Shown here: positions 17,353-26,337 of the stretch, in pieces | Layout of the letters: every line of letters starts with the position of its first letter | Position numbering within the stretch: the stretch's first letter is position 1 | DNA from: DAITBA01 sp036824005 | GTDB taxonomy: Bacteria > Pseudomonadota > Gammaproteobacteria > Burkholderiales > Rhodocyclaceae | Direction: 5' to 3' | Assembly: GCA_036824005.1 (NCBI GenBank) | Contig: DAITBA010000015.1 | Coordinates: 62,001 to 126,000, forward strand | Length of the DNA: 64,000 nucleotides | Program-made: the position numbers and the translations under genes | The notes under the pieces: model-generated | Seen by the model: the letters and a program-made list of their open reading frames with translations, nothing else | Databases searched by the model: none | What the model was told of the DNA's origin: nothing

Positions 17353-17679
17353 TTATGCGCCGGACGAATCGGCAGCGCGTTGGTACGCGCCGTGAAGTTT
17401 CTCGGCTTCCTCGCGCAGCATCTGAAGCTGTCCGCCCAAGGCTTCCAGATGGTCCGCAAGCGCGACGCCGATCTGGCGTACCGCTTGCTGCGGGCTACCG
17501 GCAATCGCGCGCATGCCGTCGATGCGCGCCTGCAAAGCAAGCAGGCTCTCCTGATTTCCTGGGTGGCTGGCGATGAATTCGGTGATCACACGCTCGCGCT
17601 GGCGGAAATACGCTTGCGGATCCCGCTTTGCCAGCTCGCTCCAGGCGTCGAAATCGAATCTGAAATCCTGACCGGACAT
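17353..17679 (-). CDS. DUF3135 family protein
   Basis: This is a 108-residue soluble protein beginning MSGQDFRFDFDAWSELAKRD and continuing with a helix rich in Arg and Glu (QAYFRQRERVITEFI). The FDFDxWxxLxxxDPxxYFxxRxxxI pattern matches the DUF3135 family. Most of the rest is predicted helix or coiled coil (LGGQLQMLREEAEKLHGAYQ). No function is known to me. It lies between the MshEN ATPase gene and flhB on the same strand, with gaps of about 180 and 210 nt. Confidence 0.7.
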   Translation of the reverse strand: MSGQDFRFDFDAWSELAKRDPQAYFRQRERVITEFIASHPGNQESLLALQARIDGMRAIAGSPQQAVRQIGVALADHLEALGGQLQMLREEAEKLHGAYQRAADSSGA

Positions 17680-17858
17680 GATTGGCCTCTCGTGGCCTTG
17701 TCGTTATGGTCCGGATGCTAGCCCACGCTGCTGAAGCGGGGCAAGGATGTCGTCGGCACCAATGTGAAGCACGGCACGGGGGTCTCCGTAGGGCGTAAGC
17801 AGAGCGGCGAATCCCCGTCGCCCCCGGCGTGATTTTTGTCCCGTACCCCTGCGCAGAA

Positions 17859-20435
17859 TCAGTTCGTGACCGCCCGCACCTGCAAGAGGTCCGTGTCGCC
17901 TTGCAGGATCTTGATGATTCCGTCCTGCTTCAGGCTGCGCATGCCCTCCTGCAGAGCGGTCTTGTGCGTTTCGTCGACCCGCGCGCCGGTCTGCGCCAGC
18001 CTCTTGATCTGAGGCGTCGCCACCAATAGCTCGTGCAGCGCCAGCCGCCCACGGTAACCGGTTCCGCTGCAGGTGCTGCAGCCCTTGCTGCGATAGAGTT
18101 TGATCTGACCGTCGGCAGCGCCGAAGCGCTCGCGCCACTCGGCCTTGACCGCTTGGCGCGAGAACTCCGGCAGCTCTCCCGTACCGAAGCAGTATTCGTC
18201 GAGCAATTCCTCCAGTTCGGCCTCCGAGGCGTCGTGCGTCGTCCGGCAGGAGGCGCACAGCCGTTTCGCCAGTCGTTGGGCGAGCACGCCCAGCAGCGCG
18301 TCGGCGAAGTTGAACGGATCGAGCCCCATGTCAAGCAGACGGGTGATGCTCTCCGGGGCGCTGTTGGTGTGCAGCGTCGACAGCACCAGGTGGCCGGTGA
18401 GCGAGGCTTCGACGCCGACACGCGCCGTTTCCAGGTCGCGCATCTCGCCCACCATGATGACGTCAGGGTCAGCGCGGAGGAAGGCGCGCAGGGCACCGGC
18501 AAAGGTCCAGCCGATCTTGGGATTGACCTGCACCTGGCGCAGCCCAGGCTGGGTAATCTCCACTGGATCCTCGGCCGTCCAGATCTTGCGCTCGGGCAGG
18601 TTGATGTACGCGAGCGCCGAATGCAGCGTGGTCGTCTTGCCGGACCCCGTCGGGCCGCAGACGAGAAACAGTCCGTAGGACTTTGTCATGATCTTGCGGA
18701 CGTTGTCGAGGTTGTACTGGCTCAAACCGAGATTGGCCAGCGGCACCGGCTTGGCCGCGGCCAAGATACGCAGCACCACGTCCTCCAGCCCGCGCGAGGT
18801 CGGTATGGTCGCCACGCGCAGTTCGATCTTCGCCGGCCCGAAGCGCTGGAAATCGATCTTGCCGTCCTGCGGCTTGCGTCGCTCGGAGATATCCAGATCG
18901 GACATGATCTTGATGCGTGCGATAATGGCCGAGCGATAGCTCGCCGGCAGCTCGAGGTACGGAAATAGGGTGCCGTCCTTGCGGAAGCGGATGCGCATTT
19001 TCTGCCGGTCGGGATAGCTCTCCACGTGAATGTCCGAGGCGCCTTGGGAGTAGGCGTCGAGGATCATCGTATTGACTAGCCGTACCAGCGTGTTGTCGGA
19101 TTCCTGGATGGTCACATCGTCGGTATCGCCACGCAGCGGCGTCTCGGCATCCAGTGCGCTCGCCAGCTCGTTGATGTCGGCGCGGTTCGAACCGCCGGCG
19201 CGGTCGAAACTGACAAGTGTGTCGGCATCGTCGGACTGATCACTCGCTCCGCCGTCGCCGCCTTGCGACGACGACCACGGGGTATCGCTGCCGTAGAACC
19301 TCCGCAGTGCCCCTTCGACTTCATGGCGCGTGGCAATCACCGGCACGACCTTGAGCTGGGTCATGAAGCGGATTTCGTTGAGCTTATCCGCCTGGAGCGG
19401 ATCCTCGAGCGCGATGACGAGCATGCCATCGCGCACAATCAGGGGCATCACGCGCAGACGGCGGGCGACGGCATCCGGTATGGCCTTGAGCGCCGACACG
19501 TCCACCGGGAAGTTGCTGACGCTGACCACGGGAAAGCCGAGCTTGCGGGCAAGCACCATGCGCAGATCGTCGTCCGTGATGAGGCCCATCTCGATCAGGA
19601 TCTGACCAAGGAGCTTCGAGCGGTTCTCCTTCTGCTTGGCGAGCGCCGCCGCAAGCTGATCGGGCGTGAGCAGTCCCATCTCGATCAGCGCCTCACCCAG
19701 ACGCATGACCGGCATGGATTCCTGGCGCCTGATCGCATCGAGTAACTGATCTTCGGTGACGATGTTCGACGCGACGAGATAGTCGCCGATGCGCTGGGTG
19801 CGCAACTGTTTCTGGTGCGCAAGGGCCTGCTCGACCTGCTCGGGGCCGACGATGCACTCGTCGATCAGCAGCTGGCCGAGGCACTCGCCGACGGAAAAGT
19901 TGCGGATTGACTGCTGGGGTACGAAGACCCGTTCGACTTCGACTGCCTCGTCACCGGCCGAATCGAGACAGCGGAAGAGGAAGACGCCGAATGGCTCGCG
20001 GACATGCCCGAGTGTCTGGCCCTCCAGCGCATCGCCGCCGGCGAACTCGACGACGAACTTCTGCGGCTGGGGACGGGCATCCGCGCCGGGCCCGAGTGCC
20101 GCCAGGACCGTACCCGTGCAATCGAGCCGCAGGGGCGCGGCAAGACAAAGCATCTTGATGTCGCCGAACGGGATCGTCTCGGCCGACGTCGCGCGCCGGA
20201 ACTGGAACTCCAGGTTACCTAGCTCGGGGTCGAAATAGACCAGCTTGCCGACGACGTTGCGTCCCCGGTGGGACGTCAGAATGCAGTCTTCTGCGTTGGT
20301 CTGCTCAAGGGCGCAGGGATAGGCCGCGTAGGGCGGTGTCGGCCAGCGGAAACTGGCCGATCTTGTCGTAGCGCTATCGGCCGCCGTGTCCACCGACGGT
20401 TCGGCCATCGCTCGAGCACGAACGGACGCGGTCAT
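17859..20435 (-). CDS. PilB/GspE-like ATPase with tandem MshEN motifs
   Basis: This is an 858-residue protein. Residues 1-175 resemble nothing I recognise. Residues 181-302 hold four tandem copies of the MshEN half-motif (xxGxxLxxxxxIxxxxLxxAL), with the RLG/RIG arginine kept in copies two and three. Residues about 303-380 look like the rest of a GspE-N domain. The hexameric secretion ATPase core follows, with Walker A GPTGSGKTT at 594-602, Walker B-like DPDVIMVGEMRD, and a CASC...CSTC zinc site near the C-terminus. MshEN domains bind c-di-GMP in known ATPases. No other pilus or type II secretion gene is nearby. Confidence 0.85.
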   Translation of the reverse strand: MTASVRARAMAEPSVDTAADSATTRSASFRWPTPPYAAYPCALEQTNAEDCILTSHRGRNVVGKLVYFDPELGNLEFQFRRATSAETIPFGDIKMLCLAAPLRLDCTGTVLAALGPGADARPQPQKFVVEFAGGDALEGQTLGHVREPFGVFLFRCLDSAGDEAVEVERVFVPQQSIRNFSVGECLGQLLIDECIVGPEQVEQALAHQKQLRTQRIGDYLVASNIVTEDQLLDAIRRQESMPVMRLGEALIEMGLLTPDQLAAALAKQKENRSKLLGQILIEMGLITDDDLRMVLARKLGFPVVSVSNFPVDVSALKAIPDAVARRLRVMPLIVRDGMLVIALEDPLQADKLNEIRFMTQLKVVPVIATRHEVEGALRRFYGSDTPWSSSQGGDGGASDQSDDADTLVSFDRAGGSNRADINELASALDAETPLRGDTDDVTIQESDNTLVRLVNTMILDAYSQGASDIHVESYPDRQKMRIRFRKDGTLFPYLELPASYRSAIIARIKIMSDLDISERRKPQDGKIDFQRFGPAKIELRVATIPTSRGLEDVVLRILAAAKPVPLANLGLSQYNLDNVRKIMTKSYGLFLVCGPTGSGKTTTLHSALAYINLPERKIWTAEDPVEITQPGLRQVQVNPKIGWTFAGALRAFLRADPDVIMVGEMRDLETARVGVEASLTGHLVLSTLHTNSAPESITRLLDMGLDPFNFADALLGVLAQRLAKRLCASCRTTHDASEAELEELLDEYCFGTGELPEFSRQAVKAEWRERFGAADGQIKLYRSKGCSTCSGTGYRGRLALHELLVATPQIKRLAQTGARVDETHKTALQEGMRSLKQDGIIKILQGDTDLLQVRAVTN

Positions 20436-20507
20436 GAACGAATAGCCCTATCCTGAGGCGCGATCCAGACCATGCCATGGGCACCAGCCCTGCAGGACAG
20501 ATCGCAC

Positions 20508-22397
20508 TCAGGCCGCCTCCGCAAACTGCGGCAGCAGTGCCGAGCGGGAGACACCGCAGCGCTCGCCGGCGGCGCCGAGGATTTCTTTCATGTCCAGGAT
20601 CAGCACGATCTGCCCGTTGGACAGCGTCGTTACGCCGGCCACGCCCTTCGGGCGGAAATCGTCGAGCGACTTGATGACCGCATCATCGCGTCCGGCAAAA
20701 CTGTCGATGGCCAGGATGAACGCCGTTTCCGCTGTCTGCATGAGAACGCCATACTCGGGAACGGTCTCCTGCGGCCAGCCCAGCAGATGGGCAAGTGGCA
20801 GCACCGGCAGGACCTCGCCGCGTACAACCATCGTCGCACGGCCACCGACCTCCTGGATCTGGCGCGCCTCGATGGGCAGGATTTCGCGCACCATCGACAA
20901 CGGTACGGCGAATGGCTGGTCGCCCAGACGCACCAACAGCACGGGCAGGATTGCCAGTGTCAGCGGCAGCGAGATGACGAAACTCGTTCCCTTGCCAGCC
21001 GTGGACTTGATGTCGATCGTACCGTTGAGTTTCTGAATGTTGGTCCGTACCACGTCCATGCCGACGCCCCGCCCGGACACATCCGACACCTCGGTCTTGG
21101 TCGAGAAGCCGGGCATGAAAATCAAATTCAGGCTCTGGCGCTCGTCCATCGTGTTGGCTTCTTCGTCGCTGATCAGGCCCTTCTCCACTGCCTTCGCGCG
21201 CAGCCGCTCCGGATTCATGCCGCGCCCGTCGTCGGCGACGATCAGCACGATGTGATCGCCCTCCTGGCGTGCCTCCAGCCGCAGCTGGGACTTGTCCGGC
21301 TTGCCAGCGGCCAGACGCTCGCTCGGCGACTCCACGCCGTGATCCACGGCGTTGCGGATGAGGTGGATGATCGGATCGGACAGATCCTCGATCATCGTCT
21401 TGTCGATCTCCGTTTCTTCGCCTGCCAGCACCAGTTCCACGTCCTTGCCCAGGTTGCGCGCCAGATCACGGGCAATGCGCGGATACTTCTGGAACAGCCG
21501 ACCGATGGGCTGCATGCGCGTCTTCATGACGGCGTTCTGGAGATCGCTGACCAGCAGGTCGAGCTGGCTTACGGCCACGTCCAGGGCATGCAGGGTTTCG
21601 GTATCCGTTGCGCCGTTGAGGATTTCCGTGCGCAGCGAGGTAAGCCGGTTTTTCGTCAGGCCTATCTCCCCTGACAGATTGAGCACTTGGTCGAGACGCG
21701 CGGTGTCGACCCGGATCGAGTTGTCGCGGCTACGTTCACCATCACGGCGCCCGGTCGGCCCCTGATAGCCGGGCTTGTCCGACGCGCGGCGGCCCCAAGG
21801 ATTGGGTCCGCCAGCCGGCGCACCGCCCTCTTCGCCCGATGCTGCCGGTACGGCGGCGGGCGCCGCGGGGGCAACCCCCGTCACCGCCTGATAGAACGCT
21901 GGCCAGTCAGGTCCGGCGCCGGGTTGGCTTGTCGCCGCCGCTGCCGGTTCGCTGGCGTGGTTGGACGCTTTCGCCCCGGCGTGAGCGGTCACGGCGGCCG
22001 ACAAGCCTCCGGCAATCGCGAGCTGCAAGTGTTCAATGAGTTGCGGGTCGGCCGCCGCCGGCTGCATGCCCCGCTCGAGGGCGCCGAACATGTCGCGCAC
22101 CGCACCCGTGGCGGCCAGGATGACGTCCATGACCTCGGGCGTCACGCCCAGTTCGCCATTGCGCAGACGGTCGAACAGGTTCTCGGTCAGGTGACAAAGC
22201 GTGACCAGTTCCGTCGCGTTGAGGAATCCCGCCCCGCCCTTGATAGTGTGAAAACCGCGAAAGATGTCGTTGAGCAAGCCGCGGTCACCGGGCGTCTTCT
22301 CCAGGTCGACCAGCTTGTTGTCGACGCCGGACAGCAGGTCGGTTGCTTCCACCAGAAAGTCCTGCAGCAGGTCTTCCATGCCTTGAAAGTCGCTCAT
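20508..22397 (-). CDS. cheA: CheA histidine kinase (second set, F6-like neighbourhood)
   Basis: This is a 629-residue CheA with an HPt domain at the N-terminus, whose phosphorylatable His50 lies in FHTIKGGAGFL. A low-complexity Ala/Pro linker follows (about 135-225). A dimerisation domain, the HATPase domain (IIHLIRNAVDHGVESP, VADDGRGMNPERL) and a C-terminal CheW-like domain complete it. No clear P2 CheY-binding domain is seen. It relays receptor signals to CheY and CheB. It ends the cheV-cheV-cheY-cheZ-cheA group, and a different CheA lies at 34567. Confidence 0.93.
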   Translation of the reverse strand: MSDFQGMEDLLQDFLVEATDLLSGVDNKLVDLEKTPGDRGLLNDIFRGFHTIKGGAGFLNATELVTLCHLTENLFDRLRNGELGVTPEVMDVILAATGAVRDMFGALERGMQPAAADPQLIEHLQLAIAGGLSAAVTAHAGAKASNHASEPAAAATSQPGAGPDWPAFYQAVTGVAPAAPAAVPAASGEEGGAPAGGPNPWGRRASDKPGYQGPTGRRDGERSRDNSIRVDTARLDQVLNLSGEIGLTKNRLTSLRTEILNGATDTETLHALDVAVSQLDLLVSDLQNAVMKTRMQPIGRLFQKYPRIARDLARNLGKDVELVLAGEETEIDKTMIEDLSDPIIHLIRNAVDHGVESPSERLAAGKPDKSQLRLEARQEGDHIVLIVADDGRGMNPERLRAKAVEKGLISDEEANTMDERQSLNLIFMPGFSTKTEVSDVSGRGVGMDVVRTNIQKLNGTIDIKSTAGKGTSFVISLPLTLAILPVLLVRLGDQPFAVPLSMVREILPIEARQIQEVGGRATMVVRGEVLPVLPLAHLLGWPQETVPEYGVLMQTAETAFILAIDSFAGRDDAVIKSLDDFRPKGVAGVTTLSNGQIVLILDMKEILGAAGERCGVSRSALLPQFAEAA

Positions 22398-22491
22398 ATG
22401 TCTCTCGCTTTTCTCTTCCGTAATGCGTTGTCCGTAACGATGTCAGACCTGACTGCTCGTGCCGATCATCGTCCAGCGTTTGGCCCGCCGA

Positions 22492-23346
22492 TCAGAAGCC
22501 CAGGCTCTCCAGCAAATCGTCCACCTGGCTCTGGTTGCTCACCACATCGGTGCGACCCTCGCTCGATACCACGGGGCCGTTGAGCAGCCCCTCCGGTGCA
22601 TCGGCCTTGCGGTCGTCGGGAATCGCTTCCAGCAGAACCTGAAGCATCTGGGTTTCGAGGTTCTGCGCCAGCTCGACGACTTTCTTGATCACCTGCCCGG
22701 TCAGGTCCTGGAAATCCTGTGCCATCATGATTTCCATGAGCTGGGCGTTGGTCGCGTTGGTCTGTTTCGGGACGTATGCCAGATAACTGCGCGTGTCGTC
22801 GGCCAGCGCCTTGAAGTCCTCGACCTTCAGCTCATTGCGGTAGGCACGTTCCCAGCGGGCGCTCAATGTCTGCGCCTGGCCCTGGAGTTCGTCCTGGATC
22901 GGCTTGGCGATGTCGGTGGCATTGAGCACGCGGCTCGCCGCCTGTTCTGTCATCTGCGCGATGTACACCAGTCGCTGGCGCGCATCGGGGATGGCCTTGG
23001 CGGTGTCCTGAAGCAGGCGGTCGTAGCCCAGCTCGCGCAAGGTGTCGTGCAACTGGCGCGTCATATGTCCGATGCGGTTAAAGACGGCTTCGCAGCTATG
23101 CTCGCTCTTCGTGCTCGCGGCGCCGTGCCCGGCACATGCCGGCTTTGCTTCAGCCGCGGCAGGCGGCGCAGCATGCTGATCGGCGACGCTGTCGAACAGA
23201 GCCTGCAGTTCGGCGTTGTCACCCCCGTTCGGGGCCTCCGCAACGACTTCCAGCCGGGGTTTCGCCGGCGCCGTGGCGATGCTGTCGAACAACGCCTGAA
23301 GGTCTTCCGAGTCGCCTGATTCGTCGAATTTGAGCCTTTTTGCCAT
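22492..23346 (-). CDS. cheZ: CheZ, CheY-P phosphatase
   Basis: This is a 284-residue CheZ. The catalytic region MMAQDFQDLTGQVIKKV carries the glutamine that attacks CheY-P, and the C-terminal CheY-binding tail reads QVDDLLESLGF as in enteric CheZ. The protein is longer than the E. coli enzyme (214 residues) because of an N-terminal extension of about 70 residues that contains two copies of a DLQALFDSIA-type motif (15-24 and 46-55). It lies between cheY and cheA as in Pseudomonas. Confidence 0.93.
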   Translation of the reverse strand: MAKRLKFDESGDSEDLQALFDSIATAPAKPRLEVVAEAPNGGDNAELQALFDSVADQHAAPPAAAEAKPACAGHGAASTKSEHSCEAVFNRIGHMTRQLHDTLRELGYDRLLQDTAKAIPDARQRLVYIAQMTEQAASRVLNATDIAKPIQDELQGQAQTLSARWERAYRNELKVEDFKALADDTRSYLAYVPKQTNATNAQLMEIMMAQDFQDLTGQVIKKVVELAQNLETQMLQVLLEAIPDDRKADAPEGLLNGPVVSSEGRTDVVSNQSQVDDLLESLGF

Positions 23347-23393
23347 GGTGTCTGGACTCCGAGCTATTCTTGTTTCCGGGGATGGCTACGGCA

Positions 23394-23801
23394 TCACGCC
23401 GCGGCCTTCGTGTCCATTTTTTCGAAGATCTTGCTCAGCTTTTCGCTAAGCGTCGCAGCCGTGAACGGCTTGACGATGTAGCCGCTGGCGCCCGCCTGGG
23501 CGGCGGCGATGATGTTCTCCTTCTTCGCCTCGGCCGTGATCATCAACACCGGCAGGTGTTTCAACTGCGGATTGCTGCGGATCGTCTGCAGCAGCGTCAG
23601 GCCGTCCATGTTCGGCATGTTCCAGTCGGTCACGACGAAATCGAACGGCGCGCTGGTCAGCTTCTGCAGGGCCACGACGCCGTCTTCAGCCTCGTCAACG
23701 TTCACGAAACCAAGCTCCTTGAGCAGGTTGCGCACGATGCGCCGCATCGTCGAGAAGTCGTCGACCACGAGAAATTTCATCTTCGGGTTGCTCATCGTCA
23801 T
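23394..23801 (-). CDS. cheY: CheY response regulator (second set)
   Basis: This is a 135-residue single-domain receiver with the acidic pocket DD (14-15), phospho-acceptor Asp59 in VVTDWNMPNMDG, Thr89 and Lys111 in IVKPF. The sequence is very close to enteric CheY, the protein that binds FliM and switches rotation. It sits directly before cheZ, so it is the most likely motor-binding CheY in this window. A more diverged CheY lies at 36837. Confidence 0.93.
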   Translation of the reverse strand: MTMSNPKMKFLVVDDFSTMRRIVRNLLKELGFVNVDEAEDGVVALQKLTSAPFDFVVTDWNMPNMDGLTLLQTIRSNPQLKHLPVLMITAEAKKENIIAAAQAGASGYIVKPFTAATLSEKLSKIFEKMDTKAAA

Positions 23802-23825
23802 GCTCCAATCATCTTGTCGATATGG

Positions 23826-24782
23826 TCACTCTTGGTGCGCGTGCAGGAAGTACGGCCGCAGCGTGTCCGCCAGCACGTCGGCATCAAACTTCGCGACATA
23901 GGCGTCCACCCCGACGCTCTTGCCCATGGCCCGGTTTGCCTCCGAGGACAGGGAGGAATGCATCACCACCGGGATGCCCTCGAAACGCGGGTCCGCTTTG
24001 ATGTTGCGCGTTAACACGTAGCCGTCCATTTCCGGCATCTCGGCATCGACGAGGATGATGTCCATCTCGTCGCTCATCTTCCGGCCGAACTGCTGGGCAT
24101 GTGCAGCCATGCCCTGCAGGCGGGTCCATGCTTCGTGCCCGTTGAGCGCGTGCTTGTGCTTGACGCCCATCTTGTCCAGCACCTCGGCAATCTTCTTGCG
24201 TGCCACGGCCGAATCGTCGACGTAAAAGACGTTGTGTTCGTTATCGTCGCCGACCGGGGCCATGTCGCCGATCGGCGCCTCGCCGAAGGTGCTCGCCAGG
24301 ATCGACTCCACGTCCAGGATCGACACCAGACGCCCCTCGGGCAACTCGGTGAGCGCAGTGATGTAGCTCTGGGTGCCCGACATCGAGCTCTCGGGCGCCC
24401 TCACCTTGTCCCACTCGACGCGGATGATCCGGTCCACTTCGTGGACCAGGAATCCCAGCGTGCGCTTGCTGTATTCCGTCACCATCATCGACTGGCCGAG
24501 CCCGCTAGGTCCGCCGTTGAGCGACATGATCTTCGACAGCGCAAGCACCGGGATGACGTTGCCACGCAGGCTGATGAGTCCCTCGACGCCGTTGGGCATG
24601 TTTGGTGAGCGGGTGATCTTTGGCGTGCGGCAGACTTCGCGGACCTTGAACACGTTGATGCCGAAAGTCTCCCCCGTTCCAAGCGAGAACAGCAGGATCT
24701 CCATGCGATTGGAACCAGCCAGCTTGGTGCGGGCGTCCACCGCCTCGAGCAGAGTTTTGTCGGATTTTTCCATTGCGGTCAT
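23826..24782 (-). CDS. cheV: CheV coupling protein, copy 1
   Basis: This is a 318-residue CheV with an N-terminal CheW-like coupling domain (ETFGINVFKVREVCRTPKIT) and a C-terminal receiver whose phospho-acceptor lies in DIILVDAEMPEMDG. CheV links receptors to CheA and may help adaptation through phosphorylation. It is a close paralogue of the next gene and lies 15 nt from it, indicating a tandem duplication. Confidence 0.92.
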   Translation of the reverse strand: MTAMEKSDKTLLEAVDARTKLAGSNRMEILLFSLGTGETFGINVFKVREVCRTPKITRSPNMPNGVEGLISLRGNVIPVLALSKIMSLNGGPSGLGQSMMVTEYSKRTLGFLVHEVDRIIRVEWDKVRAPESSMSGTQSYITALTELPEGRLVSILDVESILASTFGEAPIGDMAPVGDDNEHNVFYVDDSAVARKKIAEVLDKMGVKHKHALNGHEAWTRLQGMAAHAQQFGRKMSDEMDIILVDAEMPEMDGYVLTRNIKADPRFEGIPVVMHSSLSSEANRAMGKSVGVDAYVAKFDADVLADTLRPYFLHAHQE

Positions 24783-24797
24783 ACCTCGTTAGACGGA

Positions 24798-25766
24798 CTA
24801 GACGGCAACCTCGTCCTGCGCCTCGCAGGACAAGCGCCGCCGGAGAGTCTCGGCCAGGCGCTGCGGTTCGAACTTGGGGACGTACTCATCCACGCCCACG
24901 GAGCGGCCGAGCTGCTGGTTGGACATGCCGGACAACGAGGAATGCATGATCACGGGGACGCCCTCGAAGCGCACGTCGCTCTTGATCTTCTTGGTCAGGA
25001 TGTAGCCATCCATCTCCGGCATCTCGACGTCGGTCAGCACTAGGCTGACCAGGTCCCTGACGCGTCGGCCGCTCGACTCGGCGTACGCGGCAAGCTTCTG
25101 CAGCTCGTCCCAGGCCTGGCGGCCATTCATGGCTGCGGCAAACTTGACGCCGAGCAGCTCAAGAGTCCGCTGGATCTGGTTGCGTGCCACGGACGAGTCG
25201 TCCGCGAACAGAACGGTCAGGTCATTCTTATCGATGGGCTGGATGTTCTTGAACAGCAGCTCGTCGTCGTAGCGTGTCGTCTCCGAAAGAACCCTTTCCA
25301 CGTCCAGCATCATCACCAGGCGGCTGTCTGCGAGTTCGGTGACTGCGGTAACGAGCCCGCCCATGCGCGCTGTGAGCATCTCCGGCGGCACGCGCATCTG
25401 CGACCAGTCCAGGCGCAGGATGGTGTCCACGCTCTCGACCAGGAAGCCCTGCGTGTGACCGTTGTACTCGGTCACGATCATCACGTCGCGCCGGGATTCG
25501 GTGGACATGCCTACGTATTTGGCCAGGTCCACCACCGGGACCAAGGCGCCACGCAGGCTGACCATGCCTTCGACCGAGTCGGGCATGTCCGGCGCCGCGG
25601 TGATGTTCGGCGTGCGCATGACCTCCCGCACCTTGAAGACGTTTATGCCAAACGTCTCCCGTCGCCCTGTGCGCGTATCGTTTCCGAGCGCGAACATCAG
25701 GATCTCGATCTTATTGGTCCCGGCAAGCCGGGTACGCGCATCAATGTTTTTCAGCAGTTCAGACAT
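24798..25766 (-). CDS. cheV: CheV coupling protein, copy 2
   Basis: This is a 322-residue paralogue of the neighbouring CheV, with the same CheW-like domain (ETFGINVFKVREVMRTPNIT) and receiver (SLVLTDVEMPEMDG). The first part differs by a short insert (GNDTRTGRRE). It is the first gene of the cheV-cheV-cheY-cheZ-cheA group, after a degraded receptor remnant. The two copies may couple different receptor classes; this is inference. Confidence 0.92.
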   Translation of the reverse strand: MSELLKNIDARTRLAGTNKIEILMFALGNDTRTGRRETFGINVFKVREVMRTPNITAAPDMPDSVEGMVSLRGALVPVVDLAKYVGMSTESRRDVMIVTEYNGHTQGFLVESVDTILRLDWSQMRVPPEMLTARMGGLVTAVTELADSRLVMMLDVERVLSETTRYDDELLFKNIQPIDKNDLTVLFADDSSVARNQIQRTLELLGVKFAAAMNGRQAWDELQKLAAYAESSGRRVRDLVSLVLTDVEMPEMDGYILTKKIKSDVRFEGVPVIMHSSLSGMSNQQLGRSVGVDEYVPKFEPQRLAETLRRRLSCEAQDEVAV

Positions 25767-25834
25767 GGCTAGATCCGCAAGTTAGACCGTGAGCAGACGG
25801 CCGGCTCCATCGACTCAGGGGCCGGTAGCTGGAT

Positions 25835-25861
25835 TTACGGTCACGCTGGAACAATTCTTGA
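25835..25861 (-). promoter_or_regulatory. Weak sigma-28-like promoter candidate before cheV
   Basis: On the minus strand TCAAGAAT, 11 nt, GACCGTAA. The upstream box matches the local TCAAGTTT form at six of eight positions, but the downstream box is imperfect. Its position about 70 nt before the cheV start would fit the cheV-cheV-cheY-cheZ-cheA group. Confidence 0.3.
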
Positions 25862-25898
25862 GTGTCCGAGCCATCGGGTTGCCGTCGTCGGACACGGC

Positions 25899-26115
25899 TC
25901 AGACCTTGAAGCAGGCGACGACTTCCTGCCGGCTACCGGCAAGGGATGCCAGCTCCTTCGATGTTGCGTCCGCGTCACGGACGGCGGAGCTACTTTTCTC
26001 GGCCATCCGGGCAGTTCGATCCACGCGGCGGGCACTCCCGCCGCCGGCGGTACCTTGTTCCTGCATGGCGATGGAGATGTCGCTGACGGCTTGCGACAGC
26101 TCGCACCTTCCCGTT
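25899..26115 (-). pseudogene. 3' remnant of a methyl-accepting chemotaxis protein gene
   Basis: The minus-strand frame ending at 25899 reads LSQAVSDISIAMQEQ, then RRVDRTARMAEKSSSAVRDA and ends EVVACFKV. This follows the C-terminal tail of chemoreceptor signalling domains (DISxAxxEQ...IARMAEExxxAVxxxA...FxV). The rest of the signalling domain, including the hairpin tip, is missing. Upstream the frame is open but no longer resembles a receptor. It lies just 3' of an intact MCP gene, so it may be left from a tandem duplication or recombination. Confidence 0.6.
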
Positions 26116-26337
26116 ACAACATCATGGATGACGCCGGTACCCTGCCGGGAACACCAGCCTACGTGCGCGCAATGTTGCCTAGCCACCTGAATGTAGCCGG
26201 CAACACCGGGGTGCGGGTGCGGCCACGTGACCTTGGTCTGCACGGAGACACGGGCAGCCTCCTGACGGGACGACGCCCCTGCTTCCGACAACACCCCGTA
26301 CACAGCCGTGATCGGCTGCCGTGTCGAACCTGGCGCC

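Larger units (their letters stand above)
25767..26337. other. 571-nt interval with receptor remnant
   Basis: No intact gene lies between cheV and the chemoreceptor. The right two thirds read as degraded coding sequence on the minus strand, with the 3' end of a chemoreceptor still legible at 25899-26115. The left part holds a possible promoter for cheV. Confidence 0.55.

Noticed and set aside
17704..17858. Possible extra short gene between the ATPase and DUF3135 genes on the minus strand
   Set aside because: The frame is open but begins inside the ATPase gene, has no start with a ribosome site and no recognisable motif.
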